A DNA stretch of 64,000 nucleotides. It comes from Skermanella stibiiresistens SB22 (lineage in GTDB: Bacteria > Pseudomonadota > Alphaproteobacteria > Azospirillales > Azospirillaceae). The stretch is from contig NZ_AVFL01000006.1 of the NCBI RefSeq assembly GCF_000576635.1, forward strand, positions 186,001 through 250,000, in the 5' to 3' direction. Position numbers and translations under genes: made by a program. Under the pieces are notes generated by a model, which was not told where the DNA came from, did not search any database, and saw only the letters and a list, made by a program, of their open reading frames with translations. Shown here piece after piece: positions 54,701-59,555 of this stretch; the stretch's first letter is position 1; each line of letters begins with the position of its first letter.

Positions 54701-54837
54701 ACGCGATGACCTCGACCGAGCCGGCCACCGTGTCCGATGCCATTTGGTCCAGCCCGGATTTACTGGACCCAAGCCACGACGACTTGGTCTCGACCCAGTC
54801 GATCGATACTCAGTTACTCGCTACGCACCATTCGTGA
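42745..54837 (+). CDS. Giant secreted repeat protein (4030 aa), type I secretion substrate
   Basis: One of the largest bacterial proteins by length. Residues 1-460 are alanine-rich with about four 85-residue repeats (F..LG.SLAQGS..A+ and DKLxxALASGG). An acidic Gly/Ala linker (about 465-560) and a Pro-rich linker (about 605-690) follow. Then come a divergent domain (690-833) and 18 copies of a 156-residue domain (834-3632), each ending VNDAPV and carrying WQYW-G-W and SLRFVPAANWNG. A capping copy (3633-3785), a jelly-roll-like domain with NGSFDTGLTGW (about 3792-3945) and a polar tail complete it. No RTX GGxGxD repeats were found. With TolC, ABC and HlyD genes next door, it is likely an adhesin or matrix protein. 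The ribosome binding site is weak (GCGAAAAG). Confidence 0.85.
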   Translation: MQNDLDRVNDSPEAGSEDGLLASSQESLIPPDIADQAMAAILGGQGDIGAAQRKLADALAKNGLSADDSGRFAELWMKTFIAEVAGGGAAEGATLEAGRVLESSLAQQARSQPAPGMELELALAQGKDIRHLISDGATPSESLAHALGAAGTIGDAAPGAPASAVTVPLTPADKLAQALASGGGVGTAVDALDVSGDGFAAALESSLSRGADIGGAVGQASAEAASVAARVELLAVPQSTGDRLLTALSNQAGPEGAATASDMGGAAFAATLGESLAQGSNAQAALEASLQTDRLAASVESGASVPLSSTDKLIAALSSGGAAADQAVRSFADASSDAFVAQLGSALAGGSDAASALTGARQSAATATDIATASVQGVQANPLMAALASGQNAAEAIGGAGGGGAFGAALGEALAQGQPLTQALAAASQADAVAQGNADQAVVPVSAEDQALAAMAAPAAAEDQQASPAGEAAGGETQVAEASAEGEPGADKGGADTEAAADDAGSEGEGSADAEQVADAGDGGGDGEGADGTGDGDAPADGSSDAAADAGTGSQGEAPPAPPSAGMASLPGLAVGASPASRPADAVVSSAKAETALTLATKASYSNDSRPVTTVVNTQKPAPVDPENPAGPTDPVAPLEPAPLEPGTPTTPIEPVTPSRPVVPVVPAPPTVPATPLEPGIPSDPVSEPEVALHPPVLRPDFDGSALAKALAVAENAAAPAGFTVFQAVERIFAPGAQDGHLAGMAIVSNAGTTGGVWQYSLDGSTWISIGAVSSTDALVLPATALLRFVPEKGFNGTSGGLGVRALDGSWTGDLAGAGISSETAALTTWITPVNDAPVALGWSANLPAITEDATAAAAGTTVSALFQDLFSDAADEVLGGSSANALAGIAVVANGATSEGAWQYWDGVAWTDVGDVSAASALLIKAGDSLRFVPAANWNGAVPALSVHLVDDFAGTILSGTRIDLTAVGTGGATPYGLDTIALSGAVAAVNDAPVALGSLAALPVIGEDDGGSAGATVSALFGALFSDAADAVTGGSAAHMMAGIAVVANAATSEGVWQYWDGAAWTDIGAVSTASALVIKAVDSLRFVSAANWNGTAPALAVHLIDDSAGDVATGTRVDLSLMGTGGGTRFSAETIALNGVVAAVNDAPIAIGTSAVLPAIAEDDADPAGATVSALFADLFSDAADAVIGGSGANALAGVAVIANPATSEGVWQYWNGAAWADIGTVSSASALVIKASDSLRFVPTANWNGAAPGLTVHLIDDSAGPAITGTRVDLSLSGTGGATPYSAGTINLYDAVTANSDAPVALGPSAALPGIAEDETDPAGATVSALFSDLYSDDGDAFAGVAVVSNAATAEGTWQYWNGAAWTDVGVVSSSSALVIGSADSLRFVPAANWNGTTPTLTVHLIDGSKGAAASGTRVDLTIGGTGGATPYSLDTIALSGSISPINDAPVAGGATVTFPTLVEDAADPAGATVSSLFSDLFSDEADAVAGGSSADPLAGVAVIGNAAASEGVWQYWNGSAWTNVGAVSSTSALLIAAGDSLRFVPAANWNGVTPSLIVHLVDGSAGAVTTGALVDLSLTGTGGNTAISADTIALNGLVTPVNDAPVAGGGAIALPGIAEDAADPAGATVSSLFGDLFSDTADIVVGGSSSNSLAGVAVVANAATAEGAWQFWNGSAWLDVGAVSSASALVVNSAGSLRFLPAANWNGAPPALAVHLIDDSAGGVISGARIDLSATGTGGATPYSVGTIQVNTAVAAVNDAPVALGASVELPTVAEDSGDPAGALVSALLADLFSDAADGVTGGSSADAFVGVAVVGNAATDEGSWQYWNGAAWMEVGAVSASSALVISAGDSLRFVPAANWNGAVPALNVHLIDASAGDAATGTRVDVAVSGTGGATPYSATAISLTGTVASVNDAPVALGAVVTLPSVPEDTSETAGSTVAALFAELFSDAADAVVGGSSASALAGVAVIGNAAAGEGSWEYWNGSVWIAVGAVSATSALVIKGSDSLRFVPSTNWNGVMPALEVHLIDESAGSVGSGARVDLTAVGVGGTTPYSVGTIAVNGTVTPVNDAPVAVGDATTLPTITEDDADPAGATVSALFAALFSDTADTVTGGSSSHGLAGIAVTGNMATAEGSWQYWNGAAWTPIGAVSPSSALLITASDSLRFVPSANWNGTVPALTVHLIDESAGSVTSGTLVDLVSSGTGGATPYSLESVALNGSVAPANDAPVTLGSSVDLPGIAEDDGDPVGATVSALFADLFSDAADGVAGGSSANGLAGVAVTANAAASEGVWQYWDGSIWMEIGSVSSTSALVVKATDSLRFVPAGNWNGAVPALDVHLIDDSAGDVASGTRVDLTLTGTGGATPYSAGTIAVGGSVAPVNDAPVAGGLSVSLPAIMEDAIDTAGATVSSLFGGLFSDAADDVAGGSTANALAGVAVTGNSATAEGSWQYWNGSSWSDVGTVSSASALVIKSSDSLRFVPAANWNGTAPALTVHLIDDSAGGVVSGGRIDLTAVGTGGATPYSLGAIVVNGTVTAVNDAPVALGDATLLPTVAEDDAASAGATISSLFEALFADTADTVAGGSSANALAGVVVVGNPAAGEGSWQYWNGAAWTDVGAVSSASALVIKGSDSLRFVPAANWNGTIPALGVHLIDNSAGDVATGARVDLSAVGTGGATPYSLGTIAVNGSVTPVNDAPVAGDGTARLPTIGEDATDPAGATVSTLFNGLFSDTADAVTGGSPAHALAGVAVVANAAASEGSWQYWNGAGWTDVGVVSAMSALVIAAGDSLRFVPAANWNGAMPALSVHLIDDSAGGVTSGARIDLTAVGFGGTTPHSGGTIDLGGDVTPVNDAPVATGEATAMPTITEDDADPAGATVAALFADLFSDTTDTVSGGSSANALAGVAVIGDAAESEGSWQYWDGGVWSEIGAASSTSALVVASGHSLRFVPSANWNGAMPALSVRLIDDSAGGVVSGARIDLTATGTGGFTSYGAGTIALNGAVTAVNDAPVALGATVGLPAIAEDGASPAGSLVSALFADLFSDAADGVTGGSSANGLAGVAVVANAAVSEGAWQYWNGSGWTDVGAVSQASALVIKSADSLRFVPATNWNGTVPSLAVHLIDDSAGAVPSGTRVDLTASGTGGATAYSATTVAVNAAVTAVNDAPVALGSSVSSHAIVEDTADPVGTTVSALFGGMFSDAVDAVTGGSSANGMAGVAVVANASTAEGSWQYWNGTSWTAIGAVSSTSALVIKDTDSLRFVPTANWNGAAPVLSVHLIDDSAGGVVSGARVDLTSLGTGGATPYSTGVIALNATVTAVNDAPVATGGTALLPAIIEDAIDPAGSTVTALFSPLFSDAADAVVGGSAANALAGVAVIGDATTSEGSWQYWNGSVWSNIGAVSSTSALVVAGASSLRFMPSANWNGTAPALSVHLIDDSAGPLLSGTRVDLVAAGTGGATPYSIGTIALNGTVTAVNDAPVALASSASLPTIAEDTVNPAGATVTALFADLFSDSADGVAGGSSANALAGVAVTTNTASAEGAWQYWNGAGWTSVGAVSSTSALVVKATDSLRFVPAANWNGTIPTLGVHLIDDSAGGVLSGTHVNLALSGMGGNTPYSAAAVALNGMVTAVNDAPVLSDRDLSFTVPANSTGTPVGLVGFAVSTLVGGHGTVLNNVSDVDADPKTGLALTGIDQTHGSWWYSIDDGAHWARVDADGSSAALLLRTTDRLFFQQSGSSMPETISSAVTFRAWDQTVGSAGEKVAITATGGDSAFSTNTDTLTLKYDTLLPNGSFDTGLTGWTITNNVTVTGTDKQATVQAAGGLAISDLDTFLGLASGTIKGLAGAGATTGNAIKLATGHYVAEDSVLTFEWSFLSQDFGGFPDFSFVAVNGHAAILHQATTQGDASGTYSVAVAGGTWLSVGAGASDYGDSSVSPTLSVDNFKLSAAPAQPAVMSLARVAEPEPAFDFTAMLASAIAVEQPSDAMTSTEPATVSDAIWSSPDLLDPSHDDLVSTQSIDTQLLATHHS
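45244..53640 (+). repeat. Tandem array of 18 units of about 468 bases inside the giant gene
   Basis: Each unit starts near a GTCAACGACGCGCCCGT-type sequence (VNDAP). Starts fall at about 45244, 45715, 46183, 46648, 47090, 47558, 48026, 48495, 48961, 49429, 49898, 50367, 50835, 51302, 51770, 52238, 52706 and 53177, ending at 53641. The spacing is nearly always 466-471 bases. The unit starting at 46648 is about 442 bases and has lost nine codons in the FSDAADAVTGGSSANAL part. Units are clearly related but differ by many silent changes, so the array is old or constrained. Confidence 0.85.
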
Positions 54838-54852
54838 ACCGTAAATTAACCA
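54835..54852 (+). promoter_or_regulatory. CtrA-like site ahead of the secretion genes
   Basis: TGAACCGTAAATTAACC (54835-54851) matches TTAA-N7-TTAAC with one mismatch. It overlaps the stop codon of the giant gene, so part of it is constrained by coding. It lies about 110 bases before the TolC start. Confidence 0.35.
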
Positions 54853-54856
54853 AACC

Positions 54857-54881
54857 GCGCCACAACATCACGTTGTCGCGC
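54857..54881 (+). terminator. Hairpin between the giant gene and the TolC gene
   Basis: Ten-base arms GCGCCACAAC (54857-54866) and its partner (54872-54881) pair with one mismatch across a five-base loop. No T-run follows, so it may be an attenuator that lowers read-through from the giant gene into the secretion genes, or an mRNA stabiliser. Confidence 0.4.
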
Positions 54882-54960
54882 CACCGCCTCGCGCGATCGA
54901 GATTTGATCGGAAGCCAAGCCGCCATCTCGGGCGGCCGGCCAATCGCGGGACCCCACTCG

Positions 54961-56352
54961 ATGCGTTCACTGCTCCCTCTCCTCGCCGTCCTGAGCCTGC
55001 TGGCGCCCACTCCGCCGCGCGCCGCGACGCTCGACGGCGAAGGGGTCGTCGGCCTGATCGACAAGGCCACCGAGAGCCACGACCGGCTGCGGGCCGCCGC
55101 CGCGGCGGCCGACGGCGCCCGGAACGCGCTGCGGATCAGCCAGGGCGGCTGGTACCCGACCTTGTCGTTCTCGGTCAACGGCGGGCGCGAGATGACCAAC
55201 AAGCCGCCGCCCCAGAGCGACACCGACATGGGCGCCAATCAGATCTCCGTCCGGGCCGGGCAGCTCCTCTATGATTTCGACGCCACCAACTCGGACATCA
55301 AGCGCGCCCGCCTGGGCGTCGTGCGATCGGAGGTGGCGGTGTCCCGGACACGCCAGGACCTGCTGGTGGAGGGGCTGACCGCCTACGCCAACCTCGCGCG
55401 CGCGCATCGGCTGCTGGTCTACGCCCGCCAGTCCGAGGACAACATCCGGCGCCAGACCGGTCTGGAGGAGGTGAGGCTGAACGAGGGTTTTGGCTTCACC
55501 ACCGATGTGCTCCAGGCCAAGAGCCAGCTGGCGGGCGCGCAGGCCCGGCGGGTCGCGACGCAGGAGGCGATGCGGAACGCGCTCAACCGTTTTCAGGCGT
55601 TCTTCGGCCATGTCGCCTTCAAGCTCGACACGCTGCGGGTGCTGGCCCCGCCGAAGGTGCCGGTTCCGGCAACGCTCGACGAGGCGTTGAGTCTGGCGCG
55701 CCGCCATAACCCGCTGCTCCAGGAACTGGCGCTGGCGACCGCCGCGGCACAGCAGGGTGTGGCCTCGGTGCGGGGACGCACGCTGTATCCCCGGCTCGAC
55801 GCTGTGCTGGAGCAGAACCTGAAGAACGACGTCGCCGGCCAGCCCGGGCGGCAGAACGAGACCCTGTTCAAGATCCAGCTGACCTTCTCGCTGAACTCCG
55901 GCCTGACCGCCGTCAACACCATCCGGCTGGCGGAGTCCGAGCTGCGCGTCGCCGACGCCAACTGGGCAGACCAGGAGCGCCAAGTGATGGAATCCGTGCG
56001 CAACAGCTGGGACCGGCTGGAAAGCGCCCGCATGCAGGCCGAACTGCTGCGCGACCAGGAGGGCCTGGCGGCTGGTTTCCTCGAGGTGGCCCGCTCGGAG
56101 CGCGAGCTTGGCACCCGCTCGCTGATCGACCTGCTGGCGGGCGAGACGACGCTGATCAACGCGCGGAGCGACGCCCTGGCGGCGGAGACCGAGCTGGTCC
56201 TGGCCTCCTACCGGCTGCTCGCCGTCACCGGCAGCCTGACCTCCGACATGATCCGGACCCGCCACACCGGCGACCCGGCGACACCGGGCCAACGGGGCTC
56301 CGGCGGTCCCGGCTTGGCACCGCCGCGCAAGCCCGAGGTGCCGTCACCGTGA
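54961..56352 (+). CDS. TolC-family outer membrane secretion protein
   Basis: A 463-residue outer-membrane channel protein. ATG 54961 gives a signal peptide (MRSLLPLLAVLSLLAPTPPRAA); the frame is open from a TTG 57 bases earlier, but that would spoil the signal. Paired outer-membrane efflux domains are visible as helical repeats with AYANLARAHRLLVYARQSEDN, the family NEGFGFTTDVLQAKSQLAGA and NTIRLAESELRVAD. It should form the exit duct for the giant protein. It ends in a Pro/Gly tail and lies 13 bases before the ABC gene. Confidence 0.9.
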   Translation: MRSLLPLLAVLSLLAPTPPRAATLDGEGVVGLIDKATESHDRLRAAAAAADGARNALRISQGGWYPTLSFSVNGGREMTNKPPPQSDTDMGANQISVRAGQLLYDFDATNSDIKRARLGVVRSEVAVSRTRQDLLVEGLTAYANLARAHRLLVYARQSEDNIRRQTGLEEVRLNEGFGFTTDVLQAKSQLAGAQARRVATQEAMRNALNRFQAFFGHVAFKLDTLRVLAPPKVPVPATLDEALSLARRHNPLLQELALATAAAQQGVASVRGRTLYPRLDAVLEQNLKNDVAGQPGRQNETLFKIQLTFSLNSGLTAVNTIRLAESELRVADANWADQERQVMESVRNSWDRLESARMQAELLRDQEGLAAGFLEVARSERELGTRSLIDLLAGETTLINARSDALAAETELVLASYRLLAVTGSLTSDMIRTRHTGDPATPGQRGSGGPGLAPPRKPEVPSP

Positions 56353-56365
56353 GGAAGCCGGCGCC

Positions 56366-58036
56366 ATGAACATCCTGCTCGGCCGCCTGCGCGGCAACCT
56401 TCCCCTGACCGCGCGGATGATCGCGGCGTCTTTGACCGCCAACGCTCTCGGCGTCGCCTCGTCGTTCTACGTCATGCTGGTGTTGAACCGCTACGTCTCG
56501 CACGGGGTGGATTCGACGCTGGTGGCGCTGACCACGGGCGTGGTCATCGCCATCGCCTTCGAGCACATCTTCCGGCATGTCCGCCTGCGGGTCGCGACCG
56601 GCTTCGGACGCGACGAGAACGAGCGGGCCGCCATGGGCGTCTACGGCATCCTGCTGACCGCCAAGCCCTCCAACGCCGAGATCCTGGGCGAGGCGTCGAA
56701 GCGCGAGGCGGTGCGGGCGGCGGACGTGATCGACGGCGCGTTCAGCCCGGCCAACCTGGCGGCCTTGTTCGACATCCCCTTCGCGCTGATCTTCATCCTG
56801 GTCATCCTGCTGGTGAGCTGGCCGCTGGCCCTGGTCTGCACCCTGTTCACGCTGCTCCTGATGCTGGCCGGACTGCACGCCCAGGCGGACGCCCGCGACG
56901 TGGGCCGCGACCTATCCAGGGCTTCGGCCGACAGCCACGCGCTGATCACGGCGGCGATCCAGAACCGGGAAACCACCGTGGCGTTCTCCGGCATCCGTCC
57001 GCTGATGGCGGAGTGGCGGCGGAGCACGCTGCTGCTGCGTGGACTGCGGGAGCGCATGTCGATGCGCCAGGGCTTCGCCCAGTCGCTGGCCCAGAGCCTG
57101 CAATCGCTGCAAGGCGTCTGCGTGATCGCGGTTGGCGCCATCCTGGTGGTGCGCGGACAGCTCGACGTCGGAACCCTGATCGGCGTCAACCTGCTGGCGT
57201 CCAAGGCGCTGGCCCCCTTCACGCGGCTGGTCCAGGTCGGCGAGTCGCTGGTGATGGCCAAGCATGCCCGAGCCAAGCTCGAAAGCTTCGTCAAGGTGCC
57301 GGTCGAGCCCGCCGCGGGGATGACGCTGATGGACTGGTCGGGTTCGATCGAGTTCCGCGACGTCGCCTTCGCGCCGCCGGGCATGGCGACGCCGATCTTC
57401 CGGCATCTCGATTTCACCGTGCCCGCCGGTGGCATCCTCGCCGTCAAGGGGAGGAATGGTGCCGGCAAGACCACGCTGGCGCGCCTGATCATGGGCTTGG
57501 TGGAGCCCCAGGAGGGTGCCATCCTGGCCGATGGCACCGATATCCGAAAGCTGAACCCGGGGTGGTGGCGTCATCAGGTCTCGTACCTGCCGCAGGAGCC
57601 GACCTTCCTCAACATGACGATCCGGGAGAACCTGCTGACCGTCAACCCAGCCTTGTCGGAAGCCGACCTGCACGCGCTGCTGAGACGGTCTGGGGCGGAA
57701 CGCGTGATGGCAAGTTGCGCCCAGGGGCTGGACACTCCCATCCGCGCCTTCGGCCACGAGCTGGCGGCCGGCCACAGACGGCGCCTGGCGCTGGCCCGCG
57801 CGCTGGCGGCGGGCGGCAAGCTGGTGGTGCTGGACGAACCGACCGACGGTCTCGACACGGAGGGCACCGCCGTCGTCTACCGAACGCTGATAGAGCTGGC
57901 GCGGTCCGGCCACACCGTCGTCATCGCCTCCCATGATCCGCGCATCCTGCAAGGCGCCTCGCTGATCCTGGATCTGGATCGGCCGACGCGGCAACTCTCG
58001 GCGGTCCAAGCGGAAGCGGGGTCCAGCGCGTCATGA
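56366..58036 (+). CDS. Type I secretion ABC transporter (permease/ATPase)
   Basis: A 556-residue inner-membrane exporter. The N-terminal membrane domain (six spans, residues 10-300) has no C39 peptidase or related extra domain in front. The ATPase has Walker A KGRNGAGKTT (361-370), Q-loop LPQEPTFLNMT, Walker B LVVLDEPTDGLD and switch ASHDPR. The signature motif is degenerate, ELAAGHRRR (466-473 for LAAGHRRR) instead of LSGGQ. Transport may therefore be slow or tightly gated. It overlaps the HlyD gene by ATGA. Confidence 0.9.
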   Translation: MNILLGRLRGNLPLTARMIAASLTANALGVASSFYVMLVLNRYVSHGVDSTLVALTTGVVIAIAFEHIFRHVRLRVATGFGRDENERAAMGVYGILLTAKPSNAEILGEASKREAVRAADVIDGAFSPANLAALFDIPFALIFILVILLVSWPLALVCTLFTLLLMLAGLHAQADARDVGRDLSRASADSHALITAAIQNRETTVAFSGIRPLMAEWRRSTLLLRGLRERMSMRQGFAQSLAQSLQSLQGVCVIAVGAILVVRGQLDVGTLIGVNLLASKALAPFTRLVQVGESLVMAKHARAKLESFVKVPVEPAAGMTLMDWSGSIEFRDVAFAPPGMATPIFRHLDFTVPAGGILAVKGRNGAGKTTLARLIMGLVEPQEGAILADGTDIRKLNPGWWRHQVSYLPQEPTFLNMTIRENLLTVNPALSEADLHALLRRSGAERVMASCAQGLDTPIRAFGHELAAGHRRRLALARALAAGGKLVVLDEPTDGLDTEGTAVVYRTLIELARSGHTVVIASHDPRILQGASLILDLDRPTRQLSAVQAEAGSSAS

Positions 58037-59454
58037 AAGCCCTGAAATCCTGGCGCGGCAAATCCGAGACCCCCGCGCTGCCCGACTTTCCCGCCGTCGT
58101 CGGGGCGGCCGGTCAAAAGCCGAAGCCGCCGGAAGCCAAGGCGGCGGAGCCCAAACCGCCCGAGCCCACTCCGTCCAAGGCACCAGCCGATCCGTCCGCG
58201 ACGCGCGGCGACGGGTTGTTCATCGCCTGCGTTGCGCTGGTGGCCGCCGCCTTCATCTGGGCTGGCGTGGCGGAGCTGAACATCACGAGCACGGCCACCG
58301 GCGACGTCGTCCCGCTGTCGTACAACCAGAGCGTCCAGCATTTCGAAGGCGGCATCGTCCGCGACATTCTGGTGGCCGAGGGGGAAAGTGTGCGCGCCGG
58401 CCAGCCCTTGGTCGAACTGGATGAGACCAGGACGCGCGCCGACCTGGAGGAGTTGAAGCTGCGCCTGGCCTCGCTGACCGCCGACATGGCGCGGCTGGAC
58501 GCCGAGGCCTCGGGCCGCGCGGCGATCGACTTTCCCGATGGATTCGCGGGCGATCACGCCGATCTGGTGGCGCGGACGCGCGACCTGTTCCGCGCCCGGC
58601 GGGACAGGTTGGCGGCCGACATCGAGATCCAACGGCAGGAGGTCGCCCAGCGCGACCAGGAGGTGGCGCTGGTCAGGACCCGCATCGCCGGCGCCCAGAC
58701 CTCGCTCAACCTGATCCGCGAACAGCTGGGCATCAGCGAGACCCTGCTGAAGCGCGAAATCACCAACCGGATGAAGCACATCGAGCTTCTGCGGGACGAG
58801 GCGACGGCGGCCAACTCGATCGCCGAGGATCGGGCGACCCTGCTGCGCGCCGGGGCGGCGCTGGCGGAATCGCGCGGCAAGCTGGCCTGGATCGACCGGA
58901 AATACGAGGAGGAGACGCGCAGCGCCCTGGACGAGGCGCGCCGGAACCACAGCGAACTGTCGCAACGCCTCAACCGGTTCCAGGATAGCCTGGAGCGCTC
59001 CACCCTGCGGGCGCCGATGGATGGCATCGTCAAGACGCTGGCGATCTCCACGCGGGGTGCCGTCGTCAAGCCGGGCGAGACGGTGATCGAACTGGTGCCG
59101 CGCGACGGGGATCTGGTGGTGGACGCGCACCTGCCGGTGCAGGACATCGGCTATGTCCGGCCGGACCAGGAAGTCGTCGTGACACTGGCGGGCGGCGACG
59201 CGTCGCGCTTCGGGCATATCAAGGGGCGGGTGCTGACCATCAGCCCCGACACCATGCTCGATACCAACAAGCAGCCCTACTACAAGGTCCGTGTCGAACT
59301 CTCGAGCCGGACATTCAAGTACGGCGACCGGGTTTACGAAGTATATCCTGGCGTCCATGTCATCTGTAGCATCCTCACCGGCACGAGGACGATCATCGAC
59401 TATGTCTTTTCGCCTATCCTGAGCGGATTTCAGCACGCGATGCAGGAACGGTGA
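58033..59454 (+). CDS. HlyD-family membrane fusion protein
   Basis: A 473-residue adaptor. The first 60 residues are cytoplasmic and Pro/Lys/Ala-rich, followed by one transmembrane segment (61-81). The periplasmic part has the lipoyl half-motifs (GGIVRDILVAEGESVRAGQPLVELD near 112-135), a long coiled-coil hairpin (about 145-320) and a beta-barrel end with APMDGIVKTLAISTRGAVVKPGE. It links the ABC protein with TolC. It ends 101 bases before the MscS-fusion gene. The long proline-rich N-terminus is not usual and could hold a signal for substrate recognition. Confidence 0.9.
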   Translation: MKALKSWRGKSETPALPDFPAVVGAAGQKPKPPEAKAAEPKPPEPTPSKAPADPSATRGDGLFIACVALVAAAFIWAGVAELNITSTATGDVVPLSYNQSVQHFEGGIVRDILVAEGESVRAGQPLVELDETRTRADLEELKLRLASLTADMARLDAEASGRAAIDFPDGFAGDHADLVARTRDLFRARRDRLAADIEIQRQEVAQRDQEVALVRTRIAGAQTSLNLIREQLGISETLLKREITNRMKHIELLRDEATAANSIAEDRATLLRAGAALAESRGKLAWIDRKYEEETRSALDEARRNHSELSQRLNRFQDSLERSTLRAPMDGIVKTLAISTRGAVVKPGETVIELVPRDGDLVVDAHLPVQDIGYVRPDQEVVVTLAGGDASRFGHIKGRVLTISPDTMLDTNKQPYYKVRVELSSRTFKYGDRVYEVYPGVHVICSILTGTRTIIDYVFSPILSGFQHAMQER

Positions 59455-59459
59455 AAGGT

Positions 59460-59479
59460 TTAATTTACGAGTTAACCAT
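59460..59479 (+). promoter_or_regulatory. Promoter region with TTAACCAT CtrA-type half-site
   Basis: TTAA (59460-59463), eight bases, then TTAACCAT (59472-59479), the exact CtrA half-site. The standard spacing is seven, so the full site is imperfect. It lies 77 bases before the start of the MscS-fusion gene in an AT-rich gap. Confidence 0.45.
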
Positions 59480-59540
59480 AGTTTACCCGTGAGAGCTTAT
59501 CTGTGAGCCATCCGGCTCGCCATTCCTTGACTCACGACCA

Positions 59541-59547
59541 GAAGGAG
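59541..59547 (+). promoter_or_regulatory. Ribosome binding site that fixes the TTG start of the MscS fusion
   Basis: GAAGGAG lies eight bases before TTG 59556-59558. The first in-frame ATG (59583) is 35 bases away and has no such site. This makes the TTG the likely start and adds nine residues. Confidence 0.75.
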
Positions 59548-59555
59548 CACCAGCC

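Noticed and set aside
42745-54837. RTX toxin or calcium-binding adhesin
   Set aside because: No GGxGxDxUx nonapeptide runs were found despite the type I secretion context.
54904-54960. Longer start (TTG 54904) for the TolC gene
   Set aside because: It would add 19 residues in front of a clean signal peptide and has no ribosome binding site.
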